Shown: positions 29,145-38,646 of the stretch, piece after piece | Layout: the number at the start of each line of letters is the position of its first letter | How positions within the stretch are numbered: position 1 is the first letter of the stretch | Position numbers and translations under genes: made by a program | The notes under the pieces: generated by a model | Databases searched by the model: none | What the model saw: only the letters and a program-made list of their open reading frames with translations | Told to the model about the DNA's origin: nothing | Assembly: GCF_030296895.1 (NCBI RefSeq) | Contig: NZ_AP028022.1 | Coordinates: 434,001-498,000, forward strand | From: Helicobacter felistomachi | Lineage (GTDB): Bacteria > Campylobacterota > Campylobacteria > Campylobacterales > Helicobacteraceae | Length of the DNA: 64,000 nt | Reading direction: 5' to 3'

Positions 29145-31229
29145 ATGGCAGAAATTAAAAAAGCAGAGGGCGTTGTGGATTGGCTAGACCAACGACTCGG
29201 GGTTAAAAAACTCACTAAAGTTTTGATGACCGAGTATTGGATTCCTAAAAATATCAACTTCCTATGGGCAATGGGGGTGATCTTACTCACACTCTTTACC
29301 GTCCTTGTGGTTTCGGGCATTTTTCTTTTGATGTATTACAAACCCGATGCGAAATTGGCTTACGACAGCGTGAACTTCACCATCATGCAAGAAGTCGCCT
29401 TTGGCTGGTTGTGGCGGCACATCCACGCCACGGCTGCGAGCATGATTTTTGTCATCATCTATATCCACATGTTCGTGGCGATCTACTACGGCTCTTATAA
29501 AAGAGGACGGGAGATGATTTGGATCAGCGGCATGCTCTTGTTTGTGATTTTTAGCGCAGAAGCCTTTAGCGGCTACATGTTGCCCTGGGGGCAGATGAGT
29601 TACTGGGCGGCTTCGGTGATCACCGGACTCTTTGGCAAAATCCCTGTCATCGGCCCCGATCTTTTAATGTGGATTCGGGGCAACTATGTCGTGGCGGACG
29701 CGACTTTAACCCGTTTCTTCATGTTGCATGTATTCTTGTTGCCCGTGGTGATCATCATGATCATAGGCATGCACTTCTACTCTTTGCGTATCCCCCATGT
29801 CAATAATCAAGAGGGCGAGGTGTTGGACTTTGAAGCCGAAGAACAAAAATATAAGGAAGGGCGCAAAAAAGAATCTAAAGTCATCCCCTTTTGGCCTGTA
29901 TTCTTGTCAAAAGACATTTTCGTGGTGTGCGCTTTCATGGTGTTTTTCTTTTACTTGGTGTGCTACCACTACGAATTTGCGATGGACCCTATCAACTTCG
30001 AGCGCGCCAACAGCCTAAAAACCCCCACACACATTTACCCCGAATGGTATTTCTTGTGGAGTTATGAAGTGTTGAGAGGCTTCTTTTTCAACGGCAATTT
30101 GGGGCTTGTGGTCTTTGGTGTGGCGCAAATCATCTTTTTCTTATTGCCTTTCTTAGACAACAGCCCTGTGGTCAAACCCGCCCACCAACGCAAAGCCTTT
30201 CAGGTGTGGTTTTGGTTGTTGGTGGTGGATATGGTGGTGCTCACGATCTATGGCAAGCTCCCGCCCGTGGGGAACAATAAATATGTGGGCTTGGTGGCTT
30301 CCTTGATCTTCTTGGCCCTTTTCTTTGTCATTTTGCCCTTGATTAGTCGGGCTGAAAAGAAAGAGTCTAGAGTGAAAGAGTTGAAAATTTTAGCGATCCT
30401 CATCGTGGTGATCGGCGCACTCTACTATGGAGTGGAGCCTTATGCACACTCGATCATGGAGCCAAAAACCGCCCCCGCGGACTTTGCCTTTAAAGACTTA
30501 AAGCCCATTGATTTAAGCAAGGGTGTGGCAAGCAAGGGTAAAGACTTGGTGGCGCAAAATTGTGTGGCATGCCACAGCCTTGAGAGCCAAAAAATCCCCG
30601 CCCCCATGGATCACGCCAGCGCCGGGGCGAGCTTTGGCGTGGTGCCCCCCGATTTGTCGCACATCGCCAGCGTGCTAAATCCGCAGTTCTTAGCCCACTT
30701 CATCAAAGACCCCACAAAGGCAGCAAAACTCACACATAAATACAAAGACGACCACCCCTATCCCATGCCCGCTTTCGCGCAGTTTAGCGATCAAGACCTA
30801 GCCGACATTGTGGCGTATTTAACTTCCATCGCGCCTAAGAAACTCACCGATCAACAAGTCTTTATGCAAGCCTGCCAACGCTGCCACGACATCAAGTACG
30901 ATAAACTTTATGCGATCACCGATCATAAAGACTTGCACCGCTACTTAGGTTCTAACGCTCCCGACTTGTCGATGATGATCCGCTCACTCGGGCGTGAAAA
31001 ATTAGAAGTGTTTATCAACGATCCGCAAAAACTCCTGCACGGCACAGCCATGCCCCGCATAGGGTTAACCAAACAGGCCCAAGAACAAGTGATCAACTAC
31101 CTAGAGCAAACAGGCGATAGCAAACGCCACCAACGCCACGGGCTAGGCATCCAAATCATGCTTTTCTTTGCCGTGATGACCTTACTCGCCTACGTTTGGA
31201 AACAAAAAGTGTGGAGAGAGGTACATTAA
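29145..31229 (+). CDS. Cytochrome b and cytochrome c1 of the bc1 complex in one reading frame
   Basis: 694 residues. The first 400 or so are cytochrome b, with eight or nine membrane helices, haem-ligand regions around WRHIHATAASMIFVIIYIHM, and YPEWYFLWSYEVLRG of the quinol site. The rest, from about V410 (VKELKILAILIVVIGALYYG), is a membrane-anchored dihaem cytochrome c with two haem motifs, CVACH and CQRCH, Met-ligand regions and a C-terminal helix. H. pylori has these as two genes (petB, petC) following petA. Here no stop separates them; a GTG codon at the join with AAAGAG before it could still start a separate PetC. The complex moves electrons from menaquinol to cytochrome c. Confidence 0.9.
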   Translation: MAEIKKAEGVVDWLDQRLGVKKLTKVLMTEYWIPKNINFLWAMGVILLTLFTVLVVSGIFLLMYYKPDAKLAYDSVNFTIMQEVAFGWLWRHIHATAASMIFVIIYIHMFVAIYYGSYKRGREMIWISGMLLFVIFSAEAFSGYMLPWGQMSYWAASVITGLFGKIPVIGPDLLMWIRGNYVVADATLTRFFMLHVFLLPVVIIMIIGMHFYSLRIPHVNNQEGEVLDFEAEEQKYKEGRKKESKVIPFWPVFLSKDIFVVCAFMVFFFYLVCYHYEFAMDPINFERANSLKTPTHIYPEWYFLWSYEVLRGFFFNGNLGLVVFGVAQIIFFLLPFLDNSPVVKPAHQRKAFQVWFWLLVVDMVVLTIYGKLPPVGNNKYVGLVASLIFLALFFVILPLISRAEKKESRVKELKILAILIVVIGALYYGVEPYAHSIMEPKTAPADFAFKDLKPIDLSKGVASKGKDLVAQNCVACHSLESQKIPAPMDHASAGASFGVVPPDLSHIASVLNPQFLAHFIKDPTKAAKLTHKYKDDHPYPMPAFAQFSDQDLADIVAYLTSIAPKKLTDQQVFMQACQRCHDIKYDKLYAITDHKDLHRYLGSNAPDLSMMIRSLGREKLEVFINDPQKLLHGTAMPRIGLTKQAQEQVINYLEQTGDSKRHQRHGLGIQIMLFFAVMTLLAYVWKQKVWREVH

Positions 31230-31285
31230 AAACACTTTAAGGGGGCATCTTGCGCTCCCCTAGCATAACGGCCTTACCTTCTCTC

Positions 31286-32722
31286 TTAAAGCCACGCTTG
31301 AATGTGGCGCGCAATCTCAGGAACTTTTAACACTTCTATATGGATGGGGGGTTTTTGTAGTAGGCTTGTAACACAGCTGGGAGGGGTTATCCCTTTTTGA
31401 GCCAACACTTCCAGCGCTTCTTGATCATCTGCGGTGGACTTGTTTTCTAAAGCCAAACAAGTGGTTTGAGCGAATTTGCCCCACGAAGCGGTGGAAACAA
31501 CCACGCTAGGCAGGGGGCTTTTTAGCGAATCTAGGGCTTTAAAGGCGGTGGCTGTGTGCGGGTCAATGAGATAATCAAACTCTGCGTAAACTTGTTTGAT
31601 ATAGCTAAGGCACTCGTGATCCATACAGCTTATCGCTTGAAAATGTTCTTGCAATGTCTCTAGCTCGCTTGCGCTGAGTGTATAGCGTTTGTGGATGTCT
31701 AAATTTTGCATACACTCTTTGGTGCGCTCAGAGCCAAAAAGCGCAAAGAGCAAACGCTCCACATTAGAGCTTTTTAAAATGTCCATCGCGGGAGCATAAG
31801 TCTTTTGTAAAGACCTATGGCTAATGTCATAAACCCCCGTGTTAAAAAACTCTTCTAAGACATCGTTCGCATTAGACACAATGGCAATTTTTGCGATCGG
31901 TAGCCCCATTTCTTTAGCATAAAACGCCCCTAAAGCGTTGCCAAAATTGCCGCTGGGCACAACAATCCTAATCAAATCTCCGTACTTAATGTTTTGGGAG
32001 CGCACCCACTCCAAGTAACCCCAAACATGGTAGACGATCTGAAACAACACCCGCCCAAAGTTCACAGAATTAGCCACGCCCACAGAAAAGCCCTTTTCTT
32101 TGAGTTGGACGTTAAACTTGGCATCGCCCAGTAAATTTTTAAGCGCGCTTTGGGCATCGTCAAAGTTGCCCTCAATGCCATAGACTTTTAAATTGGGCGC
32201 GTCCATGGTTTGCATTTGCAAAGCCTGAACTAGGCTTGTCCCTTTGGCGGGGTATAGGCATACAACTTTAATATTTTCAAGCCCAGCTAGACTGGCTAAA
32301 GTTGCCGGCCCTGTATCCCCACTGGTCGCCACTAAAACTAAAAACTTCTCTTGGCTGTCTTTCGCTAAAGAACCAAGCAGAGCCCCCAAAGGTTGCAGTG
32401 CCATATCTTTAAACGCAAGCGTGGGGCCGTGGTAAAGCTCTTGCACCGCTAGGTGGGGTGTTAAAAGCCTTAAGGGGGCAATCGCATGGGTTTGGCTAAA
32501 ACTATTGTAGCGCTCTAGGGCGTGTTGCAGCATGTCCCCGCTTAAGCCCAAAGCAGCGCAAATGTAAGCGGCGAGCTCTTGGTAGCTATGATTCAGACAT
32601 GCGGCAAAATCAAGTTTGGGGATTGTTTTTAGGGTGTAAAGCCCCCTGGTGGGGCTAGCGGGGTGGGCTAGGGCTTTAAGTAGGGGCAGTTCACGCCCGC
32701 CCCTTGTGTCGGCTAAAAACAT
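31286..32722 (-). CDS. thrC: Threonine synthase
   Basis: 478 residues. TRGGRELPLLKALAHP opens the protein and LYHGPTLAFKDMALQPLG holds the pyridoxal phosphate Lys. Later VATSGDTGPATLA and VPSGNFGNALGAFYAKEMGLP bind the cofactor phosphate. It turns O-phosphohomoserine into threonine. Its ribosome-binding site AAGGA lies within the last codons of the CMAH-like gene upstream (3-base gap), so the two are translationally linked. Confidence 0.94.
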   Translation of the reverse strand: MFLADTRGGRELPLLKALAHPASPTRGLYTLKTIPKLDFAACLNHSYQELAAYICAALGLSGDMLQHALERYNSFSQTHAIAPLRLLTPHLAVQELYHGPTLAFKDMALQPLGALLGSLAKDSQEKFLVLVATSGDTGPATLASLAGLENIKVVCLYPAKGTSLVQALQMQTMDAPNLKVYGIEGNFDDAQSALKNLLGDAKFNVQLKEKGFSVGVANSVNFGRVLFQIVYHVWGYLEWVRSQNIKYGDLIRIVVPSGNFGNALGAFYAKEMGLPIAKIAIVSNANDVLEEFFNTGVYDISHRSLQKTYAPAMDILKSSNVERLLFALFGSERTKECMQNLDIHKRYTLSASELETLQEHFQAISCMDHECLSYIKQVYAEFDYLIDPHTATAFKALDSLKSPLPSVVVSTASWGKFAQTTCLALENKSTADDQEALEVLAQKGITPPSCVTSLLQKPPIHIEVLKVPEIARHIQAWL

Positions 32723-32725
32723 GCA

Positions 32726-34438
32726 TTATCCTTTGGCAAGTTCAATGGTGTAGGGTTTGGGGGCGATGTATTTATGGCTGAAGTGGTGCCAAAAATGGGC
32801 TTCGTAGGCGTTGGGGCTACGCTCCATGCGGCAATGAAAGCCCCTAACCATTTCAGCGAAGGGGAGTCCATTAGCCACCACACAGGCTAAAATCTCAGGC
32901 CGTACCCTTAACACCAAGGTGCGGTAGCCTTCTTGTTCTTTAACGATGGCTCTAACAGGCACAATGCGGAAGTTTTGCGTGGAAAAGTTGGCCTGCACAA
33001 TGGGGGCAACCACCCGCTCAAAGGTTTCATTCATCGGCACAAAAGTTACAATTTGCTTAGCCTTGTAGCCCGCCGCTTTTAAATACTCCATCAGCTCTGT
33101 GGGGTTATAGGTGAATTTTTTTATGTAAAAGTTGACATAGGCCTGTGGAGTTTCTTTCTTAAGGGGATGGATATCTTCCCTCCACTGCACCAAGTCGCTT
33201 TCTTTAAACTCTAAAGTTAGGCTGTCTTCGGGGGGCAACCATTTAACAGGCTGCTCTCTGTGGCTGCGGCTGTGGGTTTCGCAGATTTGTTGCCCCTCTT
33301 TAAAGGGGTTTTTGAGATTCAGGGTTTTAATGGCGCTGTCTCTCGTGGCGTCCTGGTTGTAGGGGGTGGCAATGGGCATGACATAGGCAGGTTTAGTGTT
33401 CTCAATCAAAAGCCCTAGCTGGTTTTTAAACCCCTCTAAATGGCTGGCGTGTAGGCTCTTTTGCGTGGTTTCGCTGTAGTTGTTGATGCAAAAGGGAAAG
33501 CCGGAAGTCCCCCCACTAAAAGCAGTGCAAAGCAAAGTGAGATCGCTAGGCAAATTAAAGGAATTGAGATACCCCCCATAGGCGTTGACAATAACGTCAT
33601 GCCCGGACAAGCACAGATACAGCCCGCTCTCTTCCGTGCCATCGGGGGGAGTAAACACGCTAAACTGGAAGAACGAGCCAAACTCGTAAATCTCGGCAAA
33701 TTCTAGCGGGTGGATGTTGTTAAAGCCCAGGCCCTTTAAGCTCTTTTCCACACTCTTAGACGCAAAATTAGGCACAATGAAGGGTTTTGTTTTTGACACA
33801 AAGGCCAAAGTTTGGGGGTGTAAGCAACTGGAGCGGTTAGACGAAATAAAAATAAAATCTGCCTTCACAAGCAAGTGCACGGCTTCTTTGCAGCTGGCCT
33901 TTTCTAAATACCCGCTTCCTAAAAAGCTAGGGCCTAAAAGCCACGGGTCGGTGATCAAGCTCACCCCCCCTGCCTCAATGTATAAGCAGGCGTGGTTTAG
34001 GTAGCGGATTTTAAAATCTCCCTTAAAGCTAGATTGGTAGGGGTTGTTTAGGTCTATGGAAGTGTCGACCACCAAAGAGCGCCCCTCCACACGACACTTT
34101 AAGGGCTTTTTGGGCGTGCCATTTCGGTAAGTCAGGCTCTCAATGTGCAGCGACCAATGGCAATAAGGGCAAGTGGCTAGGTCTTTGTTGTGCTGGAGTT
34201 TGCCCCCGCAGTGGTCGCAAATTTGGTCAATGATCCACTCCACTTCGGGCTTTTCGCCCATTTTGACATGCTTTTTCATTTTAACAATGAATTGCCCAAT
34301 GTCATTGATCCCTTGCAACAATCCCCGCGCCGGCACAATCTGCGTGTTTTGGGCGGTTTCAAACAGCCCCACGCGGCGCAACTTCTTGGGGGCATCTTGG
34401 GGGGCTGCTTTGACGGGTTTTTTGGGGGCGATGGCCAT
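32726..34438 (-). CDS. CMAH-like protein (CMP-Neu5Ac hydroxylase family) with altered metal ligands
   Basis: 570 residues resembling vertebrate CMP-N-acetylneuraminate hydroxylase over most of its length, by my recollection of that protein: FKIRYLNHACLYIEAGG, LITDPWLLGPSFL, a G-G-x-S-G-F-P segment, and a C-terminal HFWHHFSHKY. In CMAH a Rieske centre (C-x-H...C-x-x-H) precedes a metallo-beta-lactamase-like domain. Here the first centre reads CDHC (74-77) and CPYCH (90-94), so two Cys pairs replace the mixed Cys/His set. The lactamase-type H-x-H-x-D-H reads S-N-R-S-S-C (200-205), losing most ligands. An N-terminal extension of about 65 residues is Lys/Pro-rich. It is probably a zinc-ribbon or iron protein, not a working sialic acid hydroxylase. 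It lies between lpxB and thrC in one run. Confidence 0.7.
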   Translation of the reverse strand: MAIAPKKPVKAAPQDAPKKLRRVGLFETAQNTQIVPARGLLQGINDIGQFIVKMKKHVKMGEKPEVEWIIDQICDHCGGKLQHNKDLATCPYCHWSLHIESLTYRNGTPKKPLKCRVEGRSLVVDTSIDLNNPYQSSFKGDFKIRYLNHACLYIEAGGVSLITDPWLLGPSFLGSGYLEKASCKEAVHLLVKADFIFISSNRSSCLHPQTLAFVSKTKPFIVPNFASKSVEKSLKGLGFNNIHPLEFAEIYEFGSFFQFSVFTPPDGTEESGLYLCLSGHDVIVNAYGGYLNSFNLPSDLTLLCTAFSGGTSGFPFCINNYSETTQKSLHASHLEGFKNQLGLLIENTKPAYVMPIATPYNQDATRDSAIKTLNLKNPFKEGQQICETHSRSHREQPVKWLPPEDSLTLEFKESDLVQWREDIHPLKKETPQAYVNFYIKKFTYNPTELMEYLKAAGYKAKQIVTFVPMNETFERVVAPIVQANFSTQNFRIVPVRAIVKEQEGYRTLVLRVRPEILACVVANGLPFAEMVRGFHCRMERSPNAYEAHFWHHFSHKYIAPKPYTIELAKG

Positions 34439-34480
34439 ACGGACTCCTAACGATTGCTGAAGAAGAGATTATACAAAAAT

Positions 34481-35551
34481 TTAATCCTTAAGACCATGCC
34501 TAATCCACGCGGCCACAACCTGCGCGCTCCCGTGTTGCAAATATGTCCGGACCTTTTGCGACTCTTGTAAGAATCTCTCCCGATCTAATGTGTTGTAAAG
34601 CTCTAAGAGCTTGGGGGCGTTGAGGTCGTCTTGGATGATCTCAGGGTGCAACATGGTTTGTCCCCGCCCCGGGTTCTCATTGTGTAGGGCATTATAAAAA
34701 ATGTTGGCAAGCCCAATGCAGGTTAAATGCACTAAGTTTTTAGCGATGAAAAAATCTAAGGGGCGGGCTTTGTAAGCCAACACAAAGGGCACGCCAATGA
34801 GCGCGGCCTCTAGGGTGGCTGTCCCGCTGCAAATGAAAGCAAATGAGGCTTCATACAAGCTTTTATGTGCATCAAAGGACACTTCAAACAGCTTTAAATC
34901 TGTGCCATACAAGGCGTTTAAATCCTGCCCTTGAAAGCTCGCGGGCACAACCAAGACCTTTTTGCCCCCGATTTTTTGCGCCACTTGCACGAAAATAGGC
35001 AAAATGCGCTCGATCTCTTGTTTACGGCTACCGGGCATGAACACCACACTCTCACCCCCCACCTCAGTTTTTCGGCACTTGATCTCATCTAAGAGTGGAT
35101 GTCCCACAAAGCGCGCCTTGTTTTTGTAATAGCTGGTTTCAAAGGGCAAAATAGCGGCGAGTTTGTCGCAATGTTTTTCAATGATCGGGGCTCTATACGC
35201 CTTCCATGCCCACACTTGGGGCAAGATGTAGTATAAAATGGGCTTAGTTGGATGGGCTTTTTTAATGCGTTTGGCTAGGGGGATGTTAAAAGAGGACGAG
35301 TCCATGAGCAGCACGAGGTCGGCTTGTCCGGCCAAGTGTGCCATATTTTTAAGGGCTTTATAGAAAAAAAAGAGCCGGCCAAAGACTTCTTTAAAACCCA
35401 TCACAGAAAAATTTTGGGGCGATAAAATGGGCTTGTCCTTTGCATTTAGGGGTTCATAAACACCTAGCCACTCCACCTCGGGCAAATGGGGACGCAGGGC
35501 TTTTAAGTGGATGTTGGAGCTCACTTCTAGCGCGCTGACTAAGATTTTCAT
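34481..35551 (-). CDS. lpxB: Lipid-A-disaccharide synthase
   Basis: 356 residues of glycosyltransferase family 19. Landmarks are KILVSALEVSSNIHLKAL at the N-terminus (GEASGD-like region), MGFKEVFGRL, LLMDSSSFN, YYILPQVWAWKAYR, MPGSRKQEIERILPIF and CSGTATLEAALIGVPFV. It joins UDP-2,3-diacylglucosamine and lipid X to make the lipid A disaccharide at the inner membrane. Its start overlaps the end of the coiled-coil gene by 4 bases (ATGA), in the order seen in H. pylori (flgE, hypA, coiled-coil gene, lpxB). Confidence 0.95.
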   Translation of the reverse strand: MKILVSALEVSSNIHLKALRPHLPEVEWLGVYEPLNAKDKPILSPQNFSVMGFKEVFGRLFFFYKALKNMAHLAGQADLVLLMDSSSFNIPLAKRIKKAHPTKPILYYILPQVWAWKAYRAPIIEKHCDKLAAILPFETSYYKNKARFVGHPLLDEIKCRKTEVGGESVVFMPGSRKQEIERILPIFVQVAQKIGGKKVLVVPASFQGQDLNALYGTDLKLFEVSFDAHKSLYEASFAFICSGTATLEAALIGVPFVLAYKARPLDFFIAKNLVHLTCIGLANIFYNALHNENPGRGQTMLHPEIIQDDLNAPKLLELYNTLDRERFLQESQKVRTYLQHGSAQVVAAWIRHGLKD

Positions 35552-36138
35552 TCGGCTTTATCGGGCTTTTCGGGTTTGTCTTGGGCCCGCAATTTGTCTT
35601 GGGTTTGGCGGTCTCTCAATTCGATTTTAAGCGTGCTGTTTTCTAAATCTAGCCCAAACACGCGATCTTTAAGGACATGGTTTTCTCTTAAAAGGACTCT
35701 GTATTGCCGGTAGAGTTGGTCGCTAAAGTAGCGTTTAGCTGGGCGCGCCCTTGCGATGGAGTGGTCTTTTAAATAAATCTCCACGACCTCCACTGCCTGG
35801 GGCAGGGGCTCATCGGTGTCTTGCAGCTCGGGCTTGTCTTTTTCTAGCTGCCATAAATCCCGCTTGATTTTATGCGAGAGCAACTCTTGGCGGATCTCTT
35901 GGATTTCCTCTTCCTTGCTCTTTTGGAGGGTCTGCAACTCTTTGACCCGTTCTTTGGTCTGCACCATCTGGGCCCGCAAGTCCCTCAGCACCGCCCGCGC
36001 GTTCTCGATCTCCTCCTCATAGGCTTGCAACTCCTCTTGAAATTTCTGCCGCTCCTCCTCAAAAAGTTGCACCACCTCCCAACTCTCTTTCATGTCCGGG
36101 GCTTTTTTGATGAATTCCTGAAAGATCGCATCAATCAC
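35548..36138 (-). CDS. Coiled-coil protein between hypA and lpxB (HP0868-like)
   Basis: 196 residues, hydrophilic and strongly predicted as coiled coil from about 25 to 115 (F-E-E-E-R-Q-K-F-Q-E-E-L and E-E-E-I-Q-E-I-R-Q-E-L heptads). A basic segment near RARPAKRYFSDQLYRQYR and a charged C-terminal tail follow. No signal peptide or membrane helix. I place the start at the GTG at 36138, which overlaps the hypA stop (GTGA) and has GGAG five bases upstream; a longer open frame upstream runs inside hypA and is unlikely. It sits in the same place as H. pylori HP0868. The function is unknown. Confidence 0.8.
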   Translation of the reverse strand: MIDAIFQEFIKKAPDMKESWEVVQLFEEERQKFQEELQAYEEEIENARAVLRDLRAQMVQTKERVKELQTLQKSKEEEIQEIRQELLSHKIKRDLWQLEKDKPELQDTDEPLPQAVEVVEIYLKDHSIARARPAKRYFSDQLYRQYRVLLRENHVLKDRVFGLDLENSTLKIELRDRQTQDKLRAQDKPEKPDKAE

Positions 36139-36482
36139 ACCATCTCCAAAGACAGCAGTTGCATTTGTGTGCCCTTGATTAGACGCACACTTTGCGAACC
36201 GCAATGCGTACACACCCCATACTCTAAATTGGGTGGCGTGCAGGTTTTCTTGCAGTCTAAACACTCCAACTCGACTTTTTCATCGACAATGTCTAAAACA
36301 GCTTCCTTGCAAATGTCTAGCTCTTCTTTAAAGGTTTCAAACGCGCTCATGAAGAGTTGTTTATCCATGCCACAGCGTTCGCCAATACTCACCACGACTT
36401 TTTCAATCTTAGTGGCGTTGTGCTTTTTAGCATGCGTTTCGCACAAATCCATTAAAGAAGAAACGACGGAATACTCGTGCAT
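36135..36482 (-). CDS. hypA: Hydrogenase/urease nickel incorporation protein HypA
   Basis: 115 residues, the typical size. MHEYSVV opens the protein, with His2 as the nickel ligand, and a zinc site is formed by ECLDC and CTHCG. HypA passes nickel to hydrogenase and, in Helicobacter, also to urease for acid survival. The gene is 7 bases from flgE and overlaps the coiled-coil gene. The FlgE-HypA neighbourhood is kept from H. pylori. Confidence 0.96.
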   Translation of the reverse strand: MHEYSVVSSLMDLCETHAKKHNATKIEKVVVSIGERCGMDKQLFMSAFETFKEELDICKEAVLDIVDEKVELECLDCKKTCTPPNLEYGVCTHCGSQSVRLIKGTQMQLLSLEMV

Positions 36483-36489
36483 GCCCTAA

Positions 36490-38646
36490 CTACTGCTTGA
36501 GATTTAACAAGGTGTTTAGGATCTGATCTGAGGTTGTAACGGCCTTAGAGTTGGCTTGAAAGCCCCGTTGCACCACGATTAAATTTGTCAAACTGCGGCT
36601 CAAATCCACATTGCTCGACTCCAGCTTAGAGCCAGACACCCCGCCCCTGCGCCCCGTGTTGGCCGCTCCGATCAAGGCCTTACCTGAGTTGCTGGTTTCT
36701 GAGAACACGCTGCCCCCATCGGCTTGCAAGCCCGCATCGTTGGCAAAGTTTGCCAACGCCACTTGCGCTAGGGCTAAACTCTTGCCATTGCTAAAGGCCC
36801 CAAGCAAGGTCCCATTGTTGTCAAAGCGCACATCCATTAAATCCCCCGCCACATAACCATTTTGCTCAATGGCATAGGTCTCGGAGATTTTATCCACACT
36901 GGTGATTCCATCAAAGGCCCCAGTTGAGCCGAAGTTGAGCGTGATTCGTTGGGGCGAATCCGAGCCATTGTGGGGGTTGAATTGCAACAAGGGGGGGTTC
37001 ATGCCCGCTAGAGAGCCGTCTTTATTGAAGTGCAAGACTCCATTTTCAAACACATTGGGGCGCTCGGGCGAGCTGCCGACAATCTCCCCGGGTTCAGGCA
37101 CAACCACTCTAAATCTCCACTCCGCCCCACCTGTTTTATAAAATTCTAAGCGCATGGTGTGCTTGGTGCCTAGACTATCCACGACATCCACACTACTGGC
37201 GTGCGTGGCGTGGGTGAGTTTGGAAGTGGAGGTAGACACCCCGCCTTCAATGAGTGAAGCGGTGTTGAGCGCCCCCATAGTCTTGCCAAAGAGGACATTT
37301 TTCGTAACTTTGGCGGAGGTGTAGTTCGTGACAAAAATGCTTAAATTGTCTTTTTGGGGTTTGCCATCGTCCTTATTGGTGATCTCAAACATGCCGTTTT
37401 TGTTGATTTTCACAGACACAGACGCAGTAGAGTCTTTGTAGTTGGCTTTGAGGCTGGGGTCTTTAACGATGTTGGCATCGTGTTGCATCAACGCCCGCAG
37501 ATCTTCTGTGGTTTTAAACTGCCCGGTGGCCGAATCGGCATCGATGCCCTTGGTGTAGCGGTATCTAAAGGCAGTGATGTCTTGATCGCCCTTGACGAAT
37601 TTCGCAAACGCGCCCGTGCCCGCTCCCGTGATGACGATGTTTTTTACATGTTTGTCGCCTTCTAGATTGTTTTTATTCTCTAGGCGTAATTGTCCGTTGT
37701 CAATATAAGCTTCCACGCCGGTTTTATTTTTTACAGCGTTGATCGCGTTTTGGGCGGCGGAGAGGGTGCTGATTTTAGACACAGCCGAGTCGTTGGTGAA
37801 AGAGATTTTGGTCCCATTGAGCTCGATCGTGCTGTTTTGGTTGGTGGCTAGAATGTCTCTTTTCATCGTGGCGTTTTTATAACTCACCCAAATGCCTTGA
37901 TCTTCATTGAGCAAGAAGGCATCCCCATCTTCGTTAAACAAAGAGCCCATGTCTTCGGCGACTTGGGTTAAATTCGTGGAAGAGTCGTACTGGGGTTTCA
38001 CACCATCAGAGGGGGTGCGGCTAGAAGAGTCGAGCATGAAAATGTTGCCCATCTGATCGGCGTGGCGGCCGGCGTTTAAATTCGCCCGCATAGAAATTTT
38101 GGTGCTGGAGCGTGCGGGCATCACCATCCCTGGGTCGATGCGGATATTTTGTAAAGGTTTGGTGTTGTCGATTTTCAAAAGGTCGGTTTCGCTCCCCTTA
38201 GAGCCCATGTCTTTAGGATCGCGCACCCAACCCTGCACCACATACCCCCCGGTGGTGACTAGGCTGCCCTGTGCGTCAAAAAGAAACTCCCCGCTGCGGG
38301 TGAAGTTACGAGTCACCCCCCGATCGGGGCTGATGACAAAGAATCCATCGCCCTCAATGGCTAGGTCGGTTTTCACATCGGTGTTTTGTAAATTGCCCTG
38401 TGAGAAGATTTTAGTGGTCGCGTCCACGCCCACGCCCAAGCCTACAGAAAAGTCATTTTGCCCCGCTAGGCCGTTTTTGTAAGGGGCGGTGGCGATGAGC
38501 TTAACCTGAGAGAGCATGTCTACAAAGGATGCACGGGAGTATTTAAAGCCGGTGGTGTTGACATTGGCGATGTTGTTGCTTTCAATATCTAGGGCGATTT
38601 GGTGTGCTTGCATCCCGTTAACGCCAGACCATAAAGAGCGGAGCAT
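36490..38646 (-). CDS. flgE: Flagellar hook protein FlgE
   Basis: 718 residues, a length I recall for H. pylori FlgE. The N-terminal rod/hook motif (SLWSGVNGMQAHQIALDIES, then NNIANVNTTGFKYSR) and the C-terminal helix (ESSNVDLSRSLTNLIVVQRG) form the D0 coiled coil. The middle is the expanded hook surface. It polymerises as the hook between rod and filament. AAAGGA precedes the ATG and a sigma-54 promoter lies about 30 bases upstream, fitting RpoN control of middle flagellar genes. Confidence 0.97.
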   Translation of the reverse strand: MLRSLWSGVNGMQAHQIALDIESNNIANVNTTGFKYSRASFVDMLSQVKLIATAPYKNGLAGQNDFSVGLGVGVDATTKIFSQGNLQNTDVKTDLAIEGDGFFVISPDRGVTRNFTRSGEFLFDAQGSLVTTGGYVVQGWVRDPKDMGSKGSETDLLKIDNTKPLQNIRIDPGMVMPARSSTKISMRANLNAGRHADQMGNIFMLDSSSRTPSDGVKPQYDSSTNLTQVAEDMGSLFNEDGDAFLLNEDQGIWVSYKNATMKRDILATNQNSTIELNGTKISFTNDSAVSKISTLSAAQNAINAVKNKTGVEAYIDNGQLRLENKNNLEGDKHVKNIVITGAGTGAFAKFVKGDQDITAFRYRYTKGIDADSATGQFKTTEDLRALMQHDANIVKDPSLKANYKDSTASVSVKINKNGMFEITNKDDGKPQKDNLSIFVTNYTSAKVTKNVLFGKTMGALNTASLIEGGVSTSTSKLTHATHASSVDVVDSLGTKHTMRLEFYKTGGAEWRFRVVVPEPGEIVGSSPERPNVFENGVLHFNKDGSLAGMNPPLLQFNPHNGSDSPQRITLNFGSTGAFDGITSVDKISETYAIEQNGYVAGDLMDVRFDNNGTLLGAFSNGKSLALAQVALANFANDAGLQADGGSVFSETSNSGKALIGAANTGRRGGVSGSKLESSNVDLSRSLTNLIVVQRGFQANSKAVTTSDQILNTLLNLKQ

